DNA from: an uncultured Polaribacter sp.
GTDB lineage: Bacteria; Bacteroidota; Bacteroidia; Flavobacteriales; Flavobacteriaceae
Assembly: GCF_947500975.1 (NCBI RefSeq)
Contig: NZ_CANMUE010000008.1
Location: 80,690-144,689 of the forward strand
DNA length: 64,000 nucleotides
Direction of reading: 5' to 3'
Shown: positions 47,421 through 56,939 of the stretch, piece after piece
Layout of the letters: the number at the start of each line of letters is the position of its first letter
Position numbering within the stretch: the stretch's first letter is position 1
The notes under the pieces: model-generated
Databases searched by the model: none
What the model was told of the DNA's origin: nothing
What the model saw: only the letters and a program-made list of their open reading frames with translations
Translations under genes and position numbers: made by a program

Positions 47421-48950
47421 TTACTTTTTAGTAACAAATCTATAATATAAGTATGTATAAGCATCTCTAGGTATAATTGTAATCCACTTTTTGTGTTTTA
47501 AATACCATTTAAAACGTATTGAGTATACTCCTTTAGTTAAATATGCAGCAATAAAAGGATGAATATGTAATTGTATCTTTTTATTGTTTTTAGAATTTGA
47601 CATCAATTTTTCTAAATCTGCTTCAATATTGTCTAATAAGACAATTGGAGCCTCAACTTGACCATTTTTATTTGGGTTTTCTTCGGTAGTTTTTATACTT
47701 AACTCAGGTCTTACCCTTTGTCTTGTAATTTGTATCAACCCAAATTTACTTGGCGGTAATATTTTGTGTTTTGTTCTATCAAAAGACATTTGTTCTTTCA
47801 AGTGCTGAAACAGTTTATTTCTGTTTTCAGTTTTATGCATATCAATAAAATCAACAACTATAATACCACCCATATCACGCAATTGTAATTGACGTGCTAC
47901 TTCTGTGGCAGCTATTAAATTTACTTCTAATGCAGTATCTTCTTGAGAACCTGCTTTATTAGAACGGTTTCCACTATTTACATCAATAACGTGTAAAGCT
48001 TCAGTATGCTCTATAACTAAATAGGCTCCTCTGCTCATGGAAACTGTTTTTCCAAACGAAGTTTTAATTTGTCTTTCAATTCCATATTTTTCAAAAATTG
48101 GAACATCAGATTTGTGAAGTTTTACAATTTTTTCCTTCTCAGGATAAATTTCTTGTAAATACTCCTTAATTTCAACATTTAAAGTTTCATCATTTGTAAC
48201 AATGTTGGTGAATGATTCATTCATAATATCTCTTAAAATTGATGAAGCTCTGTTTAATTCGCTTAAAATTTTTGTTGGTGTATTTGTATTTGCTATTCTT
48301 TTAGACATTGTTTTCCAACGTTCTAAAGAGTTTTGTAAATCTTTATCTAGCTCTGCTACTTTTTTTCCTTGCGCAACAGTTCTTAAAATAACACCAAAGC
48401 CTTTAGGCTTAATACTTTTTGCCAATCTTTTTAATCGTTCTTTTTCTTTTGGATCTTCTATTTTTTGTGATACAGAAACTCTGTTAGAAAAAGGAACTAA
48501 AACCAAAAACCTACCAGCTATAGATAATTCTGAACTTAGTCTTGGTCCTTTTGTTGAGATTGGTTCTTTTACAATTTGTACTAATAGGTTTTGCCCTGAT
48601 TTTAGTACTTTGTTAATACTACCGTCTTTGTGAATGTCTTCCTGAAATCGGAAATTTTTTAAAGTGAATTCTTTATACTTACCTGTGCCTACTTTCTTAA
48701 TGAACTCATTTAATGATTTTACCTGCGCACCTAAATCATGATAATGTAAAAACCCATCTTTTGGGTACCCTACATTTACAAAGGCTGCATTTAAACCTGT
48801 TAATACTTTTCCTATTTTGGCTAAAAATATATCGCCAACAGAAAATTTATTATCAGATGTTTCATTATTTAATTCAATAAGTTTTCCATCTCTTAATAAG
48901 GCAAAATCAATATCAGATGAATTTGAACGAATTATTAATTCTGTTTTCAT
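47421..48950 (-). CDS. rng: Rne/Rng family ribonuclease
   Basis: DIFLAKIGKVLTGLNAAFVNVGYPKDGFLHYHDLG S1 domain; IVVDFIDMHKTENRNKLF catalytic motif. Confidence 0.94.
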   Translation of the reverse strand: MKTELIIRSNSSDIDFALLRDGKLIELNNETSDNKFSVGDIFLAKIGKVLTGLNAAFVNVGYPKDGFLHYHDLGAQVKSLNEFIKKVGTGKYKEFTLKNFRFQEDIHKDGSINKVLKSGQNLLVQIVKEPISTKGPRLSSELSIAGRFLVLVPFSNRVSVSQKIEDPKEKERLKRLAKSIKPKGFGVILRTVAQGKKVAELDKDLQNSLERWKTMSKRIANTNTPTKILSELNRASSILRDIMNESFTNIVTNDETLNVEIKEYLQEIYPEKEKIVKLHKSDVPIFEKYGIERQIKTSFGKTVSMSRGAYLVIEHTEALHVIDVNSGNRSNKAGSQEDTALEVNLIAATEVARQLQLRDMGGIIVVDFIDMHKTENRNKLFQHLKEQMSFDRTKHKILPPSKFGLIQITRQRVRPELSIKTTEENPNKNGQVEAPIVLLDNIEADLEKLMSNSKNNKKIQLHIHPFIAAYLTKGVYSIRFKWYLKHKKWITIIPRDAYTYLYYRFVTKK

Positions 48951-49005
48951 ACTGAACTGGTTTTAACGCTACATAAAAAACATGCAGCATGGATTAATAT
49001 TGTCA

Positions 49006-49041
49006 GGTATTTGTAATACCATTTGAGGTTTGTGTAACCTC
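49006..49041 (-). other. Tandem hairpins in the rng 5' leader region
   Basis: GGTATT-TGT-AATACC (49006-49020) and GAGGTT-TGTGT-AACCTC (49025-49041). Confidence 0.6.
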
Positions 49042-49083
49042 GATGTCAATGAACTTTTTTTTGTTTTTTACTAAACAATAAAC

Positions 49084-49111
49084 GAAAAAGTAAGCGAATG
49101 CTTACTTTTTC
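49084..49111 (-). terminator. Terminator overlapping the 3' end of the 29-aa ORF
   Basis: Perfect 12-bp stem GAAAAAGTAAGC-GAAT-GCTTACTTTTTC. Confidence 0.75.
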
Positions 49112-49191
49112 TTGTGTCTATTTGCTCTTGCTCTTTTTTTTCTTTTGTGCGTAGAGATCTTTGCTCTCTTTCTTTTTTTACCACTTGGCAT
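49102..49191 (-). CDS. 29-aa Lys/Arg-rich small protein (AURKAIP1/COX24-like, ribosome-associated candidate)
   Basis: Reverse-strand ATG..TAA reads MPSGKKRKRAKISTHKRKKRARANRHKKK; too short for the supplied ORF track. Confidence 0.85.
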   Translation of the reverse strand: MPSGKKRKRAKISTHKRKKRARANRHKKK

Positions 49192-49246
49192 AATGTACGA
49201 TGTTTTTATAAACCTTATTATATTTTAGGTTTAGATTAATACTGTT

Positions 49247-49537
49247 TTATTTTACAGCTACTTTATTTTTTACTCCTTCTGTAAAAGTTTTGGCTGGTTT
49301 AAAAGCCGGAATATTGTGAGCTGGTATTTTGATCGTTGTATTCTTAGAAATATTTCTACCCGTTTTTTCTGCTCTTGTTTTGATAATAAAACTACCAAAG
49401 CCTCTTAAATAAACGTTATCTCCACTTTCTAATGCATCCTTTACTTCAGTCATAAATGCTTCAACTGTTGCTAAAACATCTGTTTTTTCTATACCAGATT
49501 TGTCTGAAATTTTTGATACGATATCTGCTTTCGTCAT
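49247..49537 (-). CDS. HU family DNA-binding protein
   Basis: MTKADIVSKISDKSGIEKTDV, LRGFGSFIIKTRAEKTGRN, IPAHNIPAFKPAK. Confidence 0.95.
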   Translation of the reverse strand: MTKADIVSKISDKSGIEKTDVLATVEAFMTEVKDALESGDNVYLRGFGSFIIKTRAEKTGRNISKNTTIKIPAHNIPAFKPAKTFTEGVKNKVAVK

Positions 49538-49678
49538 GTCTCTATTTTTACTATTTTTTTGTTAAATTTGTTTCAAAAATGCGGATGCAAATATATGATA
49601 ATTAATCAATTCCAAAAACTTAAACACTTAAATTTATGTGAATTTTAAAATGTAATATTGCATTTCTATTTTTTACAC

Positions 49679-50722
49679 ATGATTTTTTCTAACACATTAA
49701 TTTACTGGTACTTAAAAAATAATAGAGAATTGCCTTGGCGCAAAACCAAAAACCCATACTTTATTTGGTTATCAGAAATTATGTTACAGCAAACAAGAGT
49801 TGCACAAGGTTTGGCATATTATCTAAAATTTACTGAAAAATTTCCAACAGTTTTTGACCTCGCAAAAGCCGATGAAAGTACCGTTTTAAAAATGTGGCAA
49901 GGTTTGGGTTATTATTCTCGCGCACGAAATTTACATTTTACGGCAAAACATATTGCAAATGAATTAAATGGCGAATTTCCATCAACATATAAAGAAATCA
50001 TAAAATTAAAAGGAATTGGAGATTATACAGCCTCAGCAATTGCTTCAATTTGTTTTAAGGAAGCCGCAGCTGTTGTAGATGGAAACGTTTACAGGGTGCT
50101 TTCTAGGTATTATGGTATTAAAACACCTATTAACTCATCTGCAGGTATTAGAGAATTTAAAGCCCTAGCGCAGACTTTAATTGACAAAACACAACCAGGG
50201 AATTACAATCAAGCACTTATGGATTTTGGTGCACTACATTGCAAACCACAAAATCCTTTATGCGAAACTTGTCCTTTTGCTGATAGTTGTGTAGCTTTAG
50301 AAAAGAGTTTAACAAAAGAATTACCTGTAAAAGAGAAGAAAATTAAAGTAAGAAATCGTTATTTTAACTTTTTAGTGATAAAAACGAACGATAATAAAAC
50401 TGTTTTATCAGAAAGAAAAGGAAAAGGAATTTGGCAAGGTTTGTATCAATTTCCATTAATTGAAAGCAATAAAATCATCAATAAAAATGAGTTGATTTCA
50501 TCTGAAGAATTCATCAATTTATTTCCTTATCAAACCACAATTTCACTTTTTAATAAAAAGGAAATTATTCATAAATTATCTCATCAACATTTATACACTC
50601 AATTTTGGATTGTAGAAACTAAAAACTTCTCTAAAACAAATATAAACTGGTCAGAAATAGAAAAATTTCCTGTTCCTGTTCTAATTGCTAATTTTTTAGA
50701 AACATTTCTAACTAAAAAGTAA
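49679..50722 (+). CDS. mutY: A/G-specific adenine glycosylase
   Basis: LPWRKTKNPYFIWLSEIMLQQTRV, LKGIGDYTASAIASI, CxnCx2Cx5C cluster CKPQNPLCETCPFADSC; internal ATG preferred. Confidence 0.95.
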   Translation: MIFSNTLIYWYLKNNRELPWRKTKNPYFIWLSEIMLQQTRVAQGLAYYLKFTEKFPTVFDLAKADESTVLKMWQGLGYYSRARNLHFTAKHIANELNGEFPSTYKEIIKLKGIGDYTASAIASICFKEAAAVVDGNVYRVLSRYYGIKTPINSSAGIREFKALAQTLIDKTQPGNYNQALMDFGALHCKPQNPLCETCPFADSCVALEKSLTKELPVKEKKIKVRNRYFNFLVIKTNDNKTVLSERKGKGIWQGLYQFPLIESNKIINKNELISSEEFINLFPYQTTISLFNKKEIIHKLSHQHLYTQFWIVETKNFSKTNINWSEIEKFPVPVLIANFLETFLTKK

Positions 50723-50762
50723 TTGAAATTTTTAGTACTTTTGATATACTAATAATTAAGCT

Positions 50763-51194
50763 ATGGCAGGAACAATAAACAAAGTAATTTTAATTGGTAA
50801 TTTAGGTGATGATGTAAAAATGCATTATTTTGATGATCAAAATTGTGTGGGTCGTTTTCCAATTGCTACTAGCGAAAGTTATACTAATAAACAAACCGGA
50901 GAAAAAGTAACAACAACAGATTGGCACAATTTAGTAGTTAGAAATGGACTAGCTAAAGTTTGTGAAAAGTACCTAGCTAAAGGTGATAAAATATATGTGG
51001 AAGGAAAATTAAAAAACCGCCAATGGGAGCAAGATGGAGTAAAACGTTATGCTACAGAAGTTCATGTAAATGAAATGACAATGTTATCTACCAAAAAAAA
51101 CACGGACACTTCTAATGTTCCTCCACAAAACCAACAACCTTCTGTACAACCAAAATCGGTTGCAAAAGAAGAAAATGACGACTTACCATTTTAA
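50763..51194 (+). CDS. ssb: Single-stranded DNA-binding protein
   Basis: GTINKVILIGNLGDDVKM; acidic C-terminal tip EENDDLPF. Confidence 0.96.
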   Translation: MAGTINKVILIGNLGDDVKMHYFDDQNCVGRFPIATSESYTNKQTGEKVTTTDWHNLVVRNGLAKVCEKYLAKGDKIYVEGKLKNRQWEQDGVKRYATEVHVNEMTMLSTKKNTDTSNVPPQNQQPSVQPKSVAKEENDDLPF

Positions 51195-51213
51195 TTAATC
51201 AAAACGCGATAAT

Positions 51214-52542
51214 TTGGACCCAGATCCTGAACATTTGTTAATACATTTTTCTTCCATAGATTTACTTCATTCTTTAAACGGAATTGCACTTATTATTTTA
51301 CTAATTTGTTCTGCCTTAATTTCTGGAACAGAAGTTGCTTTTTTCTCACTTTCGCAAACAGATTTAGACGAACTTGATAAGGAAAGTAAAAGCGAAAATA
51401 TTATTGTAAAATTATTAGAAAAACCTCAAAAGTTATTGGCAACAATTTTAATTACTAATAATTTTATCAATATTTTAATTGTACTTCTTTTTGCCTCTTT
51501 AGCTGAAAGTTTATTTAATGATTTTAATTACAATTTAAATCTTCATTTTTTTACAATTCCAGTTCGTTTTTTAATAGAAATAATACTTGTTACTTTTTTA
51601 ATTCTCTTATTTGGAGAGGTTTTACCAAAAATATACGCTTCTAGAAATGCGCTTCGTTTTTCTAAAATAATGTCTAAATTTATACATGTTATCAATATAT
51701 TTTTAACACCTTTTACACTGCCATTAATTACCCTAACAAAATATATTGAAAAGAAATTAGGTAGTAAAAACAGTAATTTTTCTGTTGAAACTTTATCACA
51801 AGCTTTAGAATTAACTTCTGATGGAGCAACTACAAAAGATGAGCAAAAAATTTTAGAAGGCATCGTAAATTTTGGTAATACAGAAACGGTGCAAATTATG
51901 AAACCAAGAATAGATATTTTTGCACTTTCTGATGATGAATCTTATGAAACTGTTCTTAGCAAAATTCAAAAAAAAGGCTACTCTAGAAACCCTGTTTATA
52001 AAGAAAATATAGACACAATTATTGGTGTTTTGTATTCTAAAGACTTATTAGCACATTTAAATAAAACAAATTTTAAGTGGCAATCTTTGTTAAGAGAACC
52101 CTTTTTTGTGCCAGAAAATAAAAAATTAGATGACTTGTTAAGCGATTTTAGAGAGAAAAAAAATCACTTAGCAATTGTTGTTGACGAGTACGGAGGAACA
52201 AGTGGTTTGGTTACCTTAGAAGACGTTATTGAAGAAATTGTGGGAGATATTAATGATGAGTTTGACGATGATGATTTAGCTTACTCTAAGATTGACGAAA
52301 ACAATTATGTTTTTGAAGGCAAAACAACTATAAAAGATTTTTGCAAGGTTTTAGATGATGAAGATGAAGAAATTTTTGAACGTGAAAAAGGCGAAAGCGA
52401 AACTTTAGCTGGTTTTATTTTAGAAATTTATGGTAAATTCCCTAAAAAAGGAGATAAAATAAATTTCAAAAATTATACGTTTACTATTGAAGCGTTAGAT
52501 AAAAAACGCATAAAACAAGTTAAAGCAACTAGAAATGCGTAA
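51214..52542 (+). CDS. gldE: Gliding motility-associated protein GldE (CorC/HlyC-type with CBS domains)
   Basis: DUF21-type TM region LLICSALISGTEVAFFSLSQTDL, CBS domains, CorC-type C-terminus; TTG start; followed by gldD. Confidence 0.88.
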   Translation: MDPDPEHLLIHFSSIDLLHSLNGIALIILLICSALISGTEVAFFSLSQTDLDELDKESKSENIIVKLLEKPQKLLATILITNNFINILIVLLFASLAESLFNDFNYNLNLHFFTIPVRFLIEIILVTFLILLFGEVLPKIYASRNALRFSKIMSKFIHVINIFLTPFTLPLITLTKYIEKKLGSKNSNFSVETLSQALELTSDGATTKDEQKILEGIVNFGNTETVQIMKPRIDIFALSDDESYETVLSKIQKKGYSRNPVYKENIDTIIGVLYSKDLLAHLNKTNFKWQSLLREPFFVPENKKLDDLLSDFREKKNHLAIVVDEYGGTSGLVTLEDVIEEIVGDINDEFDDDDLAYSKIDENNYVFEGKTTIKDFCKVLDDEDEEIFEREKGESETLAGFILEIYGKFPKKGDKINFKNYTFTIEALDKKRIKQVKATRNA

Positions 52543-53083
52543 CCTTTTTTTTATTATAATTTCTCTTATTTTTCTTTCTTGTAATACAGATGTTTTACCA
52601 AAACCAAAAGGGTATTTAGGCTTAACATATCCGCAAAAAGAATACAAAATCCTTACTCTTAAAAGACCTTATACTTTTGATGTTTTAAAAAGAACTACTA
52701 TTATTGATGATACAAATAATTGGTTAAAAATTAAATATCCTAATTTAAAAGCTTCTTTAGATATTACTTATAGGCCCATTGAAAACAACTTAATAGAACT
52801 TTTAACTGAAGCAGAAAAATTGGTTTTTAAACATGCTGTAAAAGCAGAACAAATTACCCCAAAAGACTTTGTGAATCCTAAAAAAAGAGTCTTTGGAAGT
52901 TTGTATGAAATTACAGGAAACGCAGCCTCAAACCTACAGTTTCATGTTACAGACAGTACAAGTAATTTTATAAAAGGTTCTTTGTATTTCTACGCAAAAC
53001 CTAACTACGATTCTATTTTACCTGCAGTTGCGTATATAAGAGAAGATGTTTTAAAATTAATTGAAACTTTAGAGTGGAAGTAA
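52535..53083 (+). CDS. gldD: Gliding motility lipoprotein GldD
   Basis: Lipobox SLIFLSCNTD; PKPKGYLGLTYPQKEYK; 8-nt overlap with gldE. Confidence 0.88.
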   Translation: MRNLFFIIISLIFLSCNTDVLPKPKGYLGLTYPQKEYKILTLKRPYTFDVLKRTTIIDDTNNWLKIKYPNLKASLDITYRPIENNLIELLTEAEKLVFKHAVKAEQITPKDFVNPKKRVFGSLYEITGNAASNLQFHVTDSTSNFIKGSLYFYAKPNYDSILPAVAYIREDVLKLIETLEWK

Positions 53084-53131
53084 ATTAATTCTTTTTTTAT
53101 CTTTAGAAAAAAACTAAAAAAGTTGTTTATT

Positions 53132-55159
53132 ATGAAAATGCTATCTAAATTTTCTCTACTAATAACCTTATCCCTACTATTATTTTCTTGTGAAAATGAA
53201 GAAATAATAGATGATTATATTCAAAGAGATGCTAATGCCAGTCATTTAATAGGTACTTGGGCTATACAAACTGTTACTATTAATGGCAATACTTCAGAAG
53301 CCCCAATAAGTTTTCAAGAATGTGGTACAGACTATTTTACATATTCTGCTGATAATGTTTATCAAGAAACTGTTTTTAAAACGTCTTTATGTAATGCCGA
53401 TAAAGCCAATGCAAACTGGGCCTTAAAAGATGGCATTATTAACTTATCATCAAATACTGGTGAATCACAAACTATAGAGGTTAGAAAATTAAATGAAAAC
53501 ATTTTTATTTTTCAAGTTTATTTAGATTTAGATGTAAATAATGGCACTGAAGCCTATATTTTTACAGCTACAAGGTACACACCTCCCAAAGAAGTTGACA
53601 TTTACACAGATACATTTTATCAAAAATCAAATGATAGTCAAATAGAATTTACTTGGAATAAATACTCAGGCTATAAAACATTTCTAAAATATGAAATCTA
53701 CAGAACAGATGAAACTTGCAACTCATCATCTGTAAAATTAATAAAAACAATAACAGATGTAAATGAAAACTACTTTGTAGACTTAGAGGCTTTTTCTACT
53801 GAACATTGTTATCAACTTAAAATTTATACAGATGAAGGCCTATTAGGAGAAAGTAATTTAATAACCATTTTTACTGATAATCTTAGACCAGAACATGTAA
53901 ATTTTGTCAATGCTAATGTTAATAACGAGTCTGTAACCTTAACTTGGGAAAAATCTGAAGACCCTTATTTTTCTCATTACGAAATTAAATATTACGATAC
54001 TCTAGATTTTACGCCAAACTATAACGAACATGTTACCGTTATAGATGATGTAAATATTACCAGTTTTACAGACACAAACCCTCCTTATTTATTACAACCT
54101 GTATATGTAATTTTAGTTTATAATAAGTTTGGAAACTACAGTTATATCATAGAAAATGAAAACTCAATTTCTGTAAATTTAAACAGAATTGGTATGTTAG
54201 ATATAGAATATTTATATAAAATGGTTTACGATAGAGAATCCAAGTCTTTTATATTTTATTACAGAGAATCTACTTATGGTAATTATAAATTTGCAAAATA
54301 TAGTACTATAGATAAAAAATTTGTTGCAGAATCATACAAACAACCAACATCGTCTACAAGTACTAGTATGCAAATAATTGATTCTGAAACCGGCTATGGC
54401 AAAGAGTTTATTTACCCACAAAATGATGAATTATGGGTTTATAATGCAGATGATTTAACATACAAATACGCTTTTAATTTAAGCAATTCAAGCACAGGAA
54501 GTTTTAGTTATTTGGGAAATGATATTTGGGTTGTAACAGACAATGAGAATGTATTTACCTATTTAAGAAATAATGATGCTTTTACACTATTAGACAAAAA
54601 ACCTCATTTTACACAACATCAAGGAAGTGGTCATTATGAAATTCTAAAAATAGATACAAACACCATATTAGTAAGTCATGATAATGAAGGTAGGGCTATA
54701 CTTTATAAAATTGATGAAAATGGAATTATTGTCAATCATGGCATAAAAAATATTCCATTGCAATACAATTATAACCATAATAATGTGCAGTATAACTCCA
54801 ATTCTACATACATCGTAAACACAACTAATAATAAAATTTACAGCGCTAATGATTATTCTCTTATAAAAGAATACAACTCTCCAGCAATAACATCAAATTT
54901 AAGTAGAGATGGATCAAAAATTTATGGCACAAATAATACCAGAGAACTTACAGACGATTACAATACTGCTAAAAAAGAAGTAATAATATATGATATAGCA
55001 ACTAGAAACATAGAAACAAAAGAATCTAAAGGATATCCGTTATACATTACTGATAATGAAGATGGAAACATTATTTGTTTATCTGCAAATTTTCCTGGTG
55101 AGACATTTGATAATTTTGAAAGCAAAGTTAAAAATTTGTTTATAGAAGTAATTGAATAA
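53132..55159 (+). CDS. Lipoprotein with lipocalin-like N-terminus, Fn3-like domains and C-terminal repeat domain
   Basis: Lipobox LLLFSCEN; LIGTWAIQTVTINGN lipocalin-like; Fn3-like TLTWEKSEDPYFSHYEIKYYD. Confidence 0.7.
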   Translation: MKMLSKFSLLITLSLLLFSCENEEIIDDYIQRDANASHLIGTWAIQTVTINGNTSEAPISFQECGTDYFTYSADNVYQETVFKTSLCNADKANANWALKDGIINLSSNTGESQTIEVRKLNENIFIFQVYLDLDVNNGTEAYIFTATRYTPPKEVDIYTDTFYQKSNDSQIEFTWNKYSGYKTFLKYEIYRTDETCNSSSVKLIKTITDVNENYFVDLEAFSTEHCYQLKIYTDEGLLGESNLITIFTDNLRPEHVNFVNANVNNESVTLTWEKSEDPYFSHYEIKYYDTLDFTPNYNEHVTVIDDVNITSFTDTNPPYLLQPVYVILVYNKFGNYSYIIENENSISVNLNRIGMLDIEYLYKMVYDRESKSFIFYYRESTYGNYKFAKYSTIDKKFVAESYKQPTSSTSTSMQIIDSETGYGKEFIYPQNDELWVYNADDLTYKYAFNLSNSSTGSFSYLGNDIWVVTDNENVFTYLRNNDAFTLLDKKPHFTQHQGSGHYEILKIDTNTILVSHDNEGRAILYKIDENGIIVNHGIKNIPLQYNYNHNNVQYNSNSTYIVNTTNNKIYSANDYSLIKEYNSPAITSNLSRDGSKIYGTNNTRELTDDYNTAKKEVIIYDIATRNIETKESKGYPLYITDNEDGNIICLSANFPGETFDNFESKVKNLFIEVIE

Positions 55160-55163
55160 CAAA

Positions 55164-56933
55164 TTAAACAATTTCCATTTTTTGCAATAAAAAAGAGGCG
55201 TTCATATTTTTACAAACTCCGTTTTTTAAAGTATAATCAAAATGAAGTTCGTTATCAATTATCTCTGCATCAAAATAATAATTTTTAATCTCTTTAAATT
55301 CATTTTCTAACTCGCACAAACTCACATCATGCGTTGCAATAATTCCTGTGGATTTAGATTTTGTTAATTTCTCAACAAATTTTTTAGAGCCAATTGCCTT
55401 GTCTTTACTATTTGTACCCTTTAAAATTTCATCTAAAATGATAAAATAATCCTTATCATGAATTTCATCAACAATAAATTTTAAACGCTTTAATTCCGAA
55501 TAAAAATACGACTCATCTTCTGTTAAAGAATCTGTAGTTCTCATACTAGTAATCAATTTTATTGGCGTATATTCAAAACTTTTAGCACAAACAGGTAAAC
55601 CACAATTTGCCATTACAATTGATAAAGAAACTGTTCTTAAAAAGGTGCTTTTACCAGCCATATTAGCTCCAGTAACTATAAAAAACTGCTCGTTTTCAAT
55701 TGTAAAATTATTGTCAATTCTTTTATCAACTTTTAATAAAGGATGCCCTAAGTTGGTAGATTTTATAGTTTCTTTTTTTGATGTTATTGTTGGAAACACA
55801 AAATTTGGATGATTAAACTTAAAGTTAGCTAACGAGTTTTGAGCATCAAAATAAGCAACTACTTCAAACCATTTTTCTACTACATGTTTGTATTTTTTTA
55901 TCCATTTTTCAACTTTAAGCGCATTGCTTATTTCAATTAAAAAAAGCCCATTGCCCAAAACAGCAATAATAATATTGTTTCTATTATCAAAAGCATCTAA
56001 AACTTTAGAAAATTCTTTAAAAATAAGAGAAGCTTTTTTATTTTCTGATTGAATTACTTTTTGTTTTTCTGTTAAATTTCTTGAAGAAAAAACCTCATTT
56101 TCTATTTCATTTAACAATTGATGATATTGCTTAAAAGTTTCTCTAACTTTATCCGTTTCAGAATATAAATTGTTTGTATTCTTTAAAAAAGCCCCAGTTA
56201 TAAAAAGCCCCATAAAAAACCATACTAGTAAAAACGAAAAGGAAATATAACCAAAAGAAACTAGACCAATTAAAAGCACAGAAATTATTGAAAACCCTAC
56301 TTGAATTATAGATAAAAACTTTGGAAAAACAGACGCGTAATTCTGAATCCAGTTTGTAATAAAATTGGTATTACTTTTTACAGTTACCAAACTAGCCAAA
56401 GCAGAAAAATGCTGACGCCATTTTACTTTTTCGGAAAGCTCATTAATAGCATTTTGCTTCTCTAAAATAGCATCGGTTTTATTTTCTGTAAAAACTTTAG
56501 CTAAGGTAATTTTTCCGTCTTTAGTTCTTGTTCTATTCGTATATTGGAAAAAAGAACCTTTACCAAATAAATCAATATCATTGCTATAAAAATGAGAAGG
56601 ATTTATAAATTCTTTTCCAGATTCTAATAGATGAAACTCTCTATTTAGAACTTTTATTTCTGTTTTGTTGATGTTAATTTTAGCGTCAATAACATCTTTT
56701 TCTCTCTTTAATTTAAGGTACTTTAAAACTAAAAAGGAAAACAGAAAAATTCCTAAAAAAACAATGATAAAAACATCTGGATAGCTACCAAAAGTTAGGT
56801 AAATTAAAAAACAAGTAGCTAAAAAAACTGCAAATCTAAAAATACCTAAATTAATAAGTTTCCTTTTAAGAATAGAAGTTTCTTTTTCTAATTCGTTTTT
56901 TTGATTTAAATAAAAATCTAAAGGTCTTTTCAT
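55164..56933 (-). CDS. Membrane-anchored MutS-like ATPase
   Basis: FFIVTGANMAGKSTFLRTVSLSIVMANCGLPVCA, TDSLTEDESYFYSELKR, FIILDEILKGTNSKDK, ATHD; hydrophobic segments at N-terminus and mid-protein. Confidence 0.88.
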   Translation of the reverse strand: MKRPLDFYLNQKNELEKETSILKRKLINLGIFRFAVFLATCFLIYLTFGSYPDVFIIVFLGIFLFSFLVLKYLKLKREKDVIDAKININKTEIKVLNREFHLLESGKEFINPSHFYSNDIDLFGKGSFFQYTNRTRTKDGKITLAKVFTENKTDAILEKQNAINELSEKVKWRQHFSALASLVTVKSNTNFITNWIQNYASVFPKFLSIIQVGFSIISVLLIGLVSFGYISFSFLLVWFFMGLFITGAFLKNTNNLYSETDKVRETFKQYHQLLNEIENEVFSSRNLTEKQKVIQSENKKASLIFKEFSKVLDAFDNRNNIIIAVLGNGLFLIEISNALKVEKWIKKYKHVVEKWFEVVAYFDAQNSLANFKFNHPNFVFPTITSKKETIKSTNLGHPLLKVDKRIDNNFTIENEQFFIVTGANMAGKSTFLRTVSLSIVMANCGLPVCAKSFEYTPIKLITSMRTTDSLTEDESYFYSELKRLKFIVDEIHDKDYFIILDEILKGTNSKDKAIGSKKFVEKLTKSKSTGIIATHDVSLCELENEFKEIKNYYFDAEIIDNELHFDYTLKNGVCKNMNASFLLQKMEIV

Positions 56934-56939
56934 TTAATT

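Noticed and set aside
48202-48633. 143-aa forward ORF inside rng
   Set aside because: Antisense shadow of the conserved RNase E/G frame.
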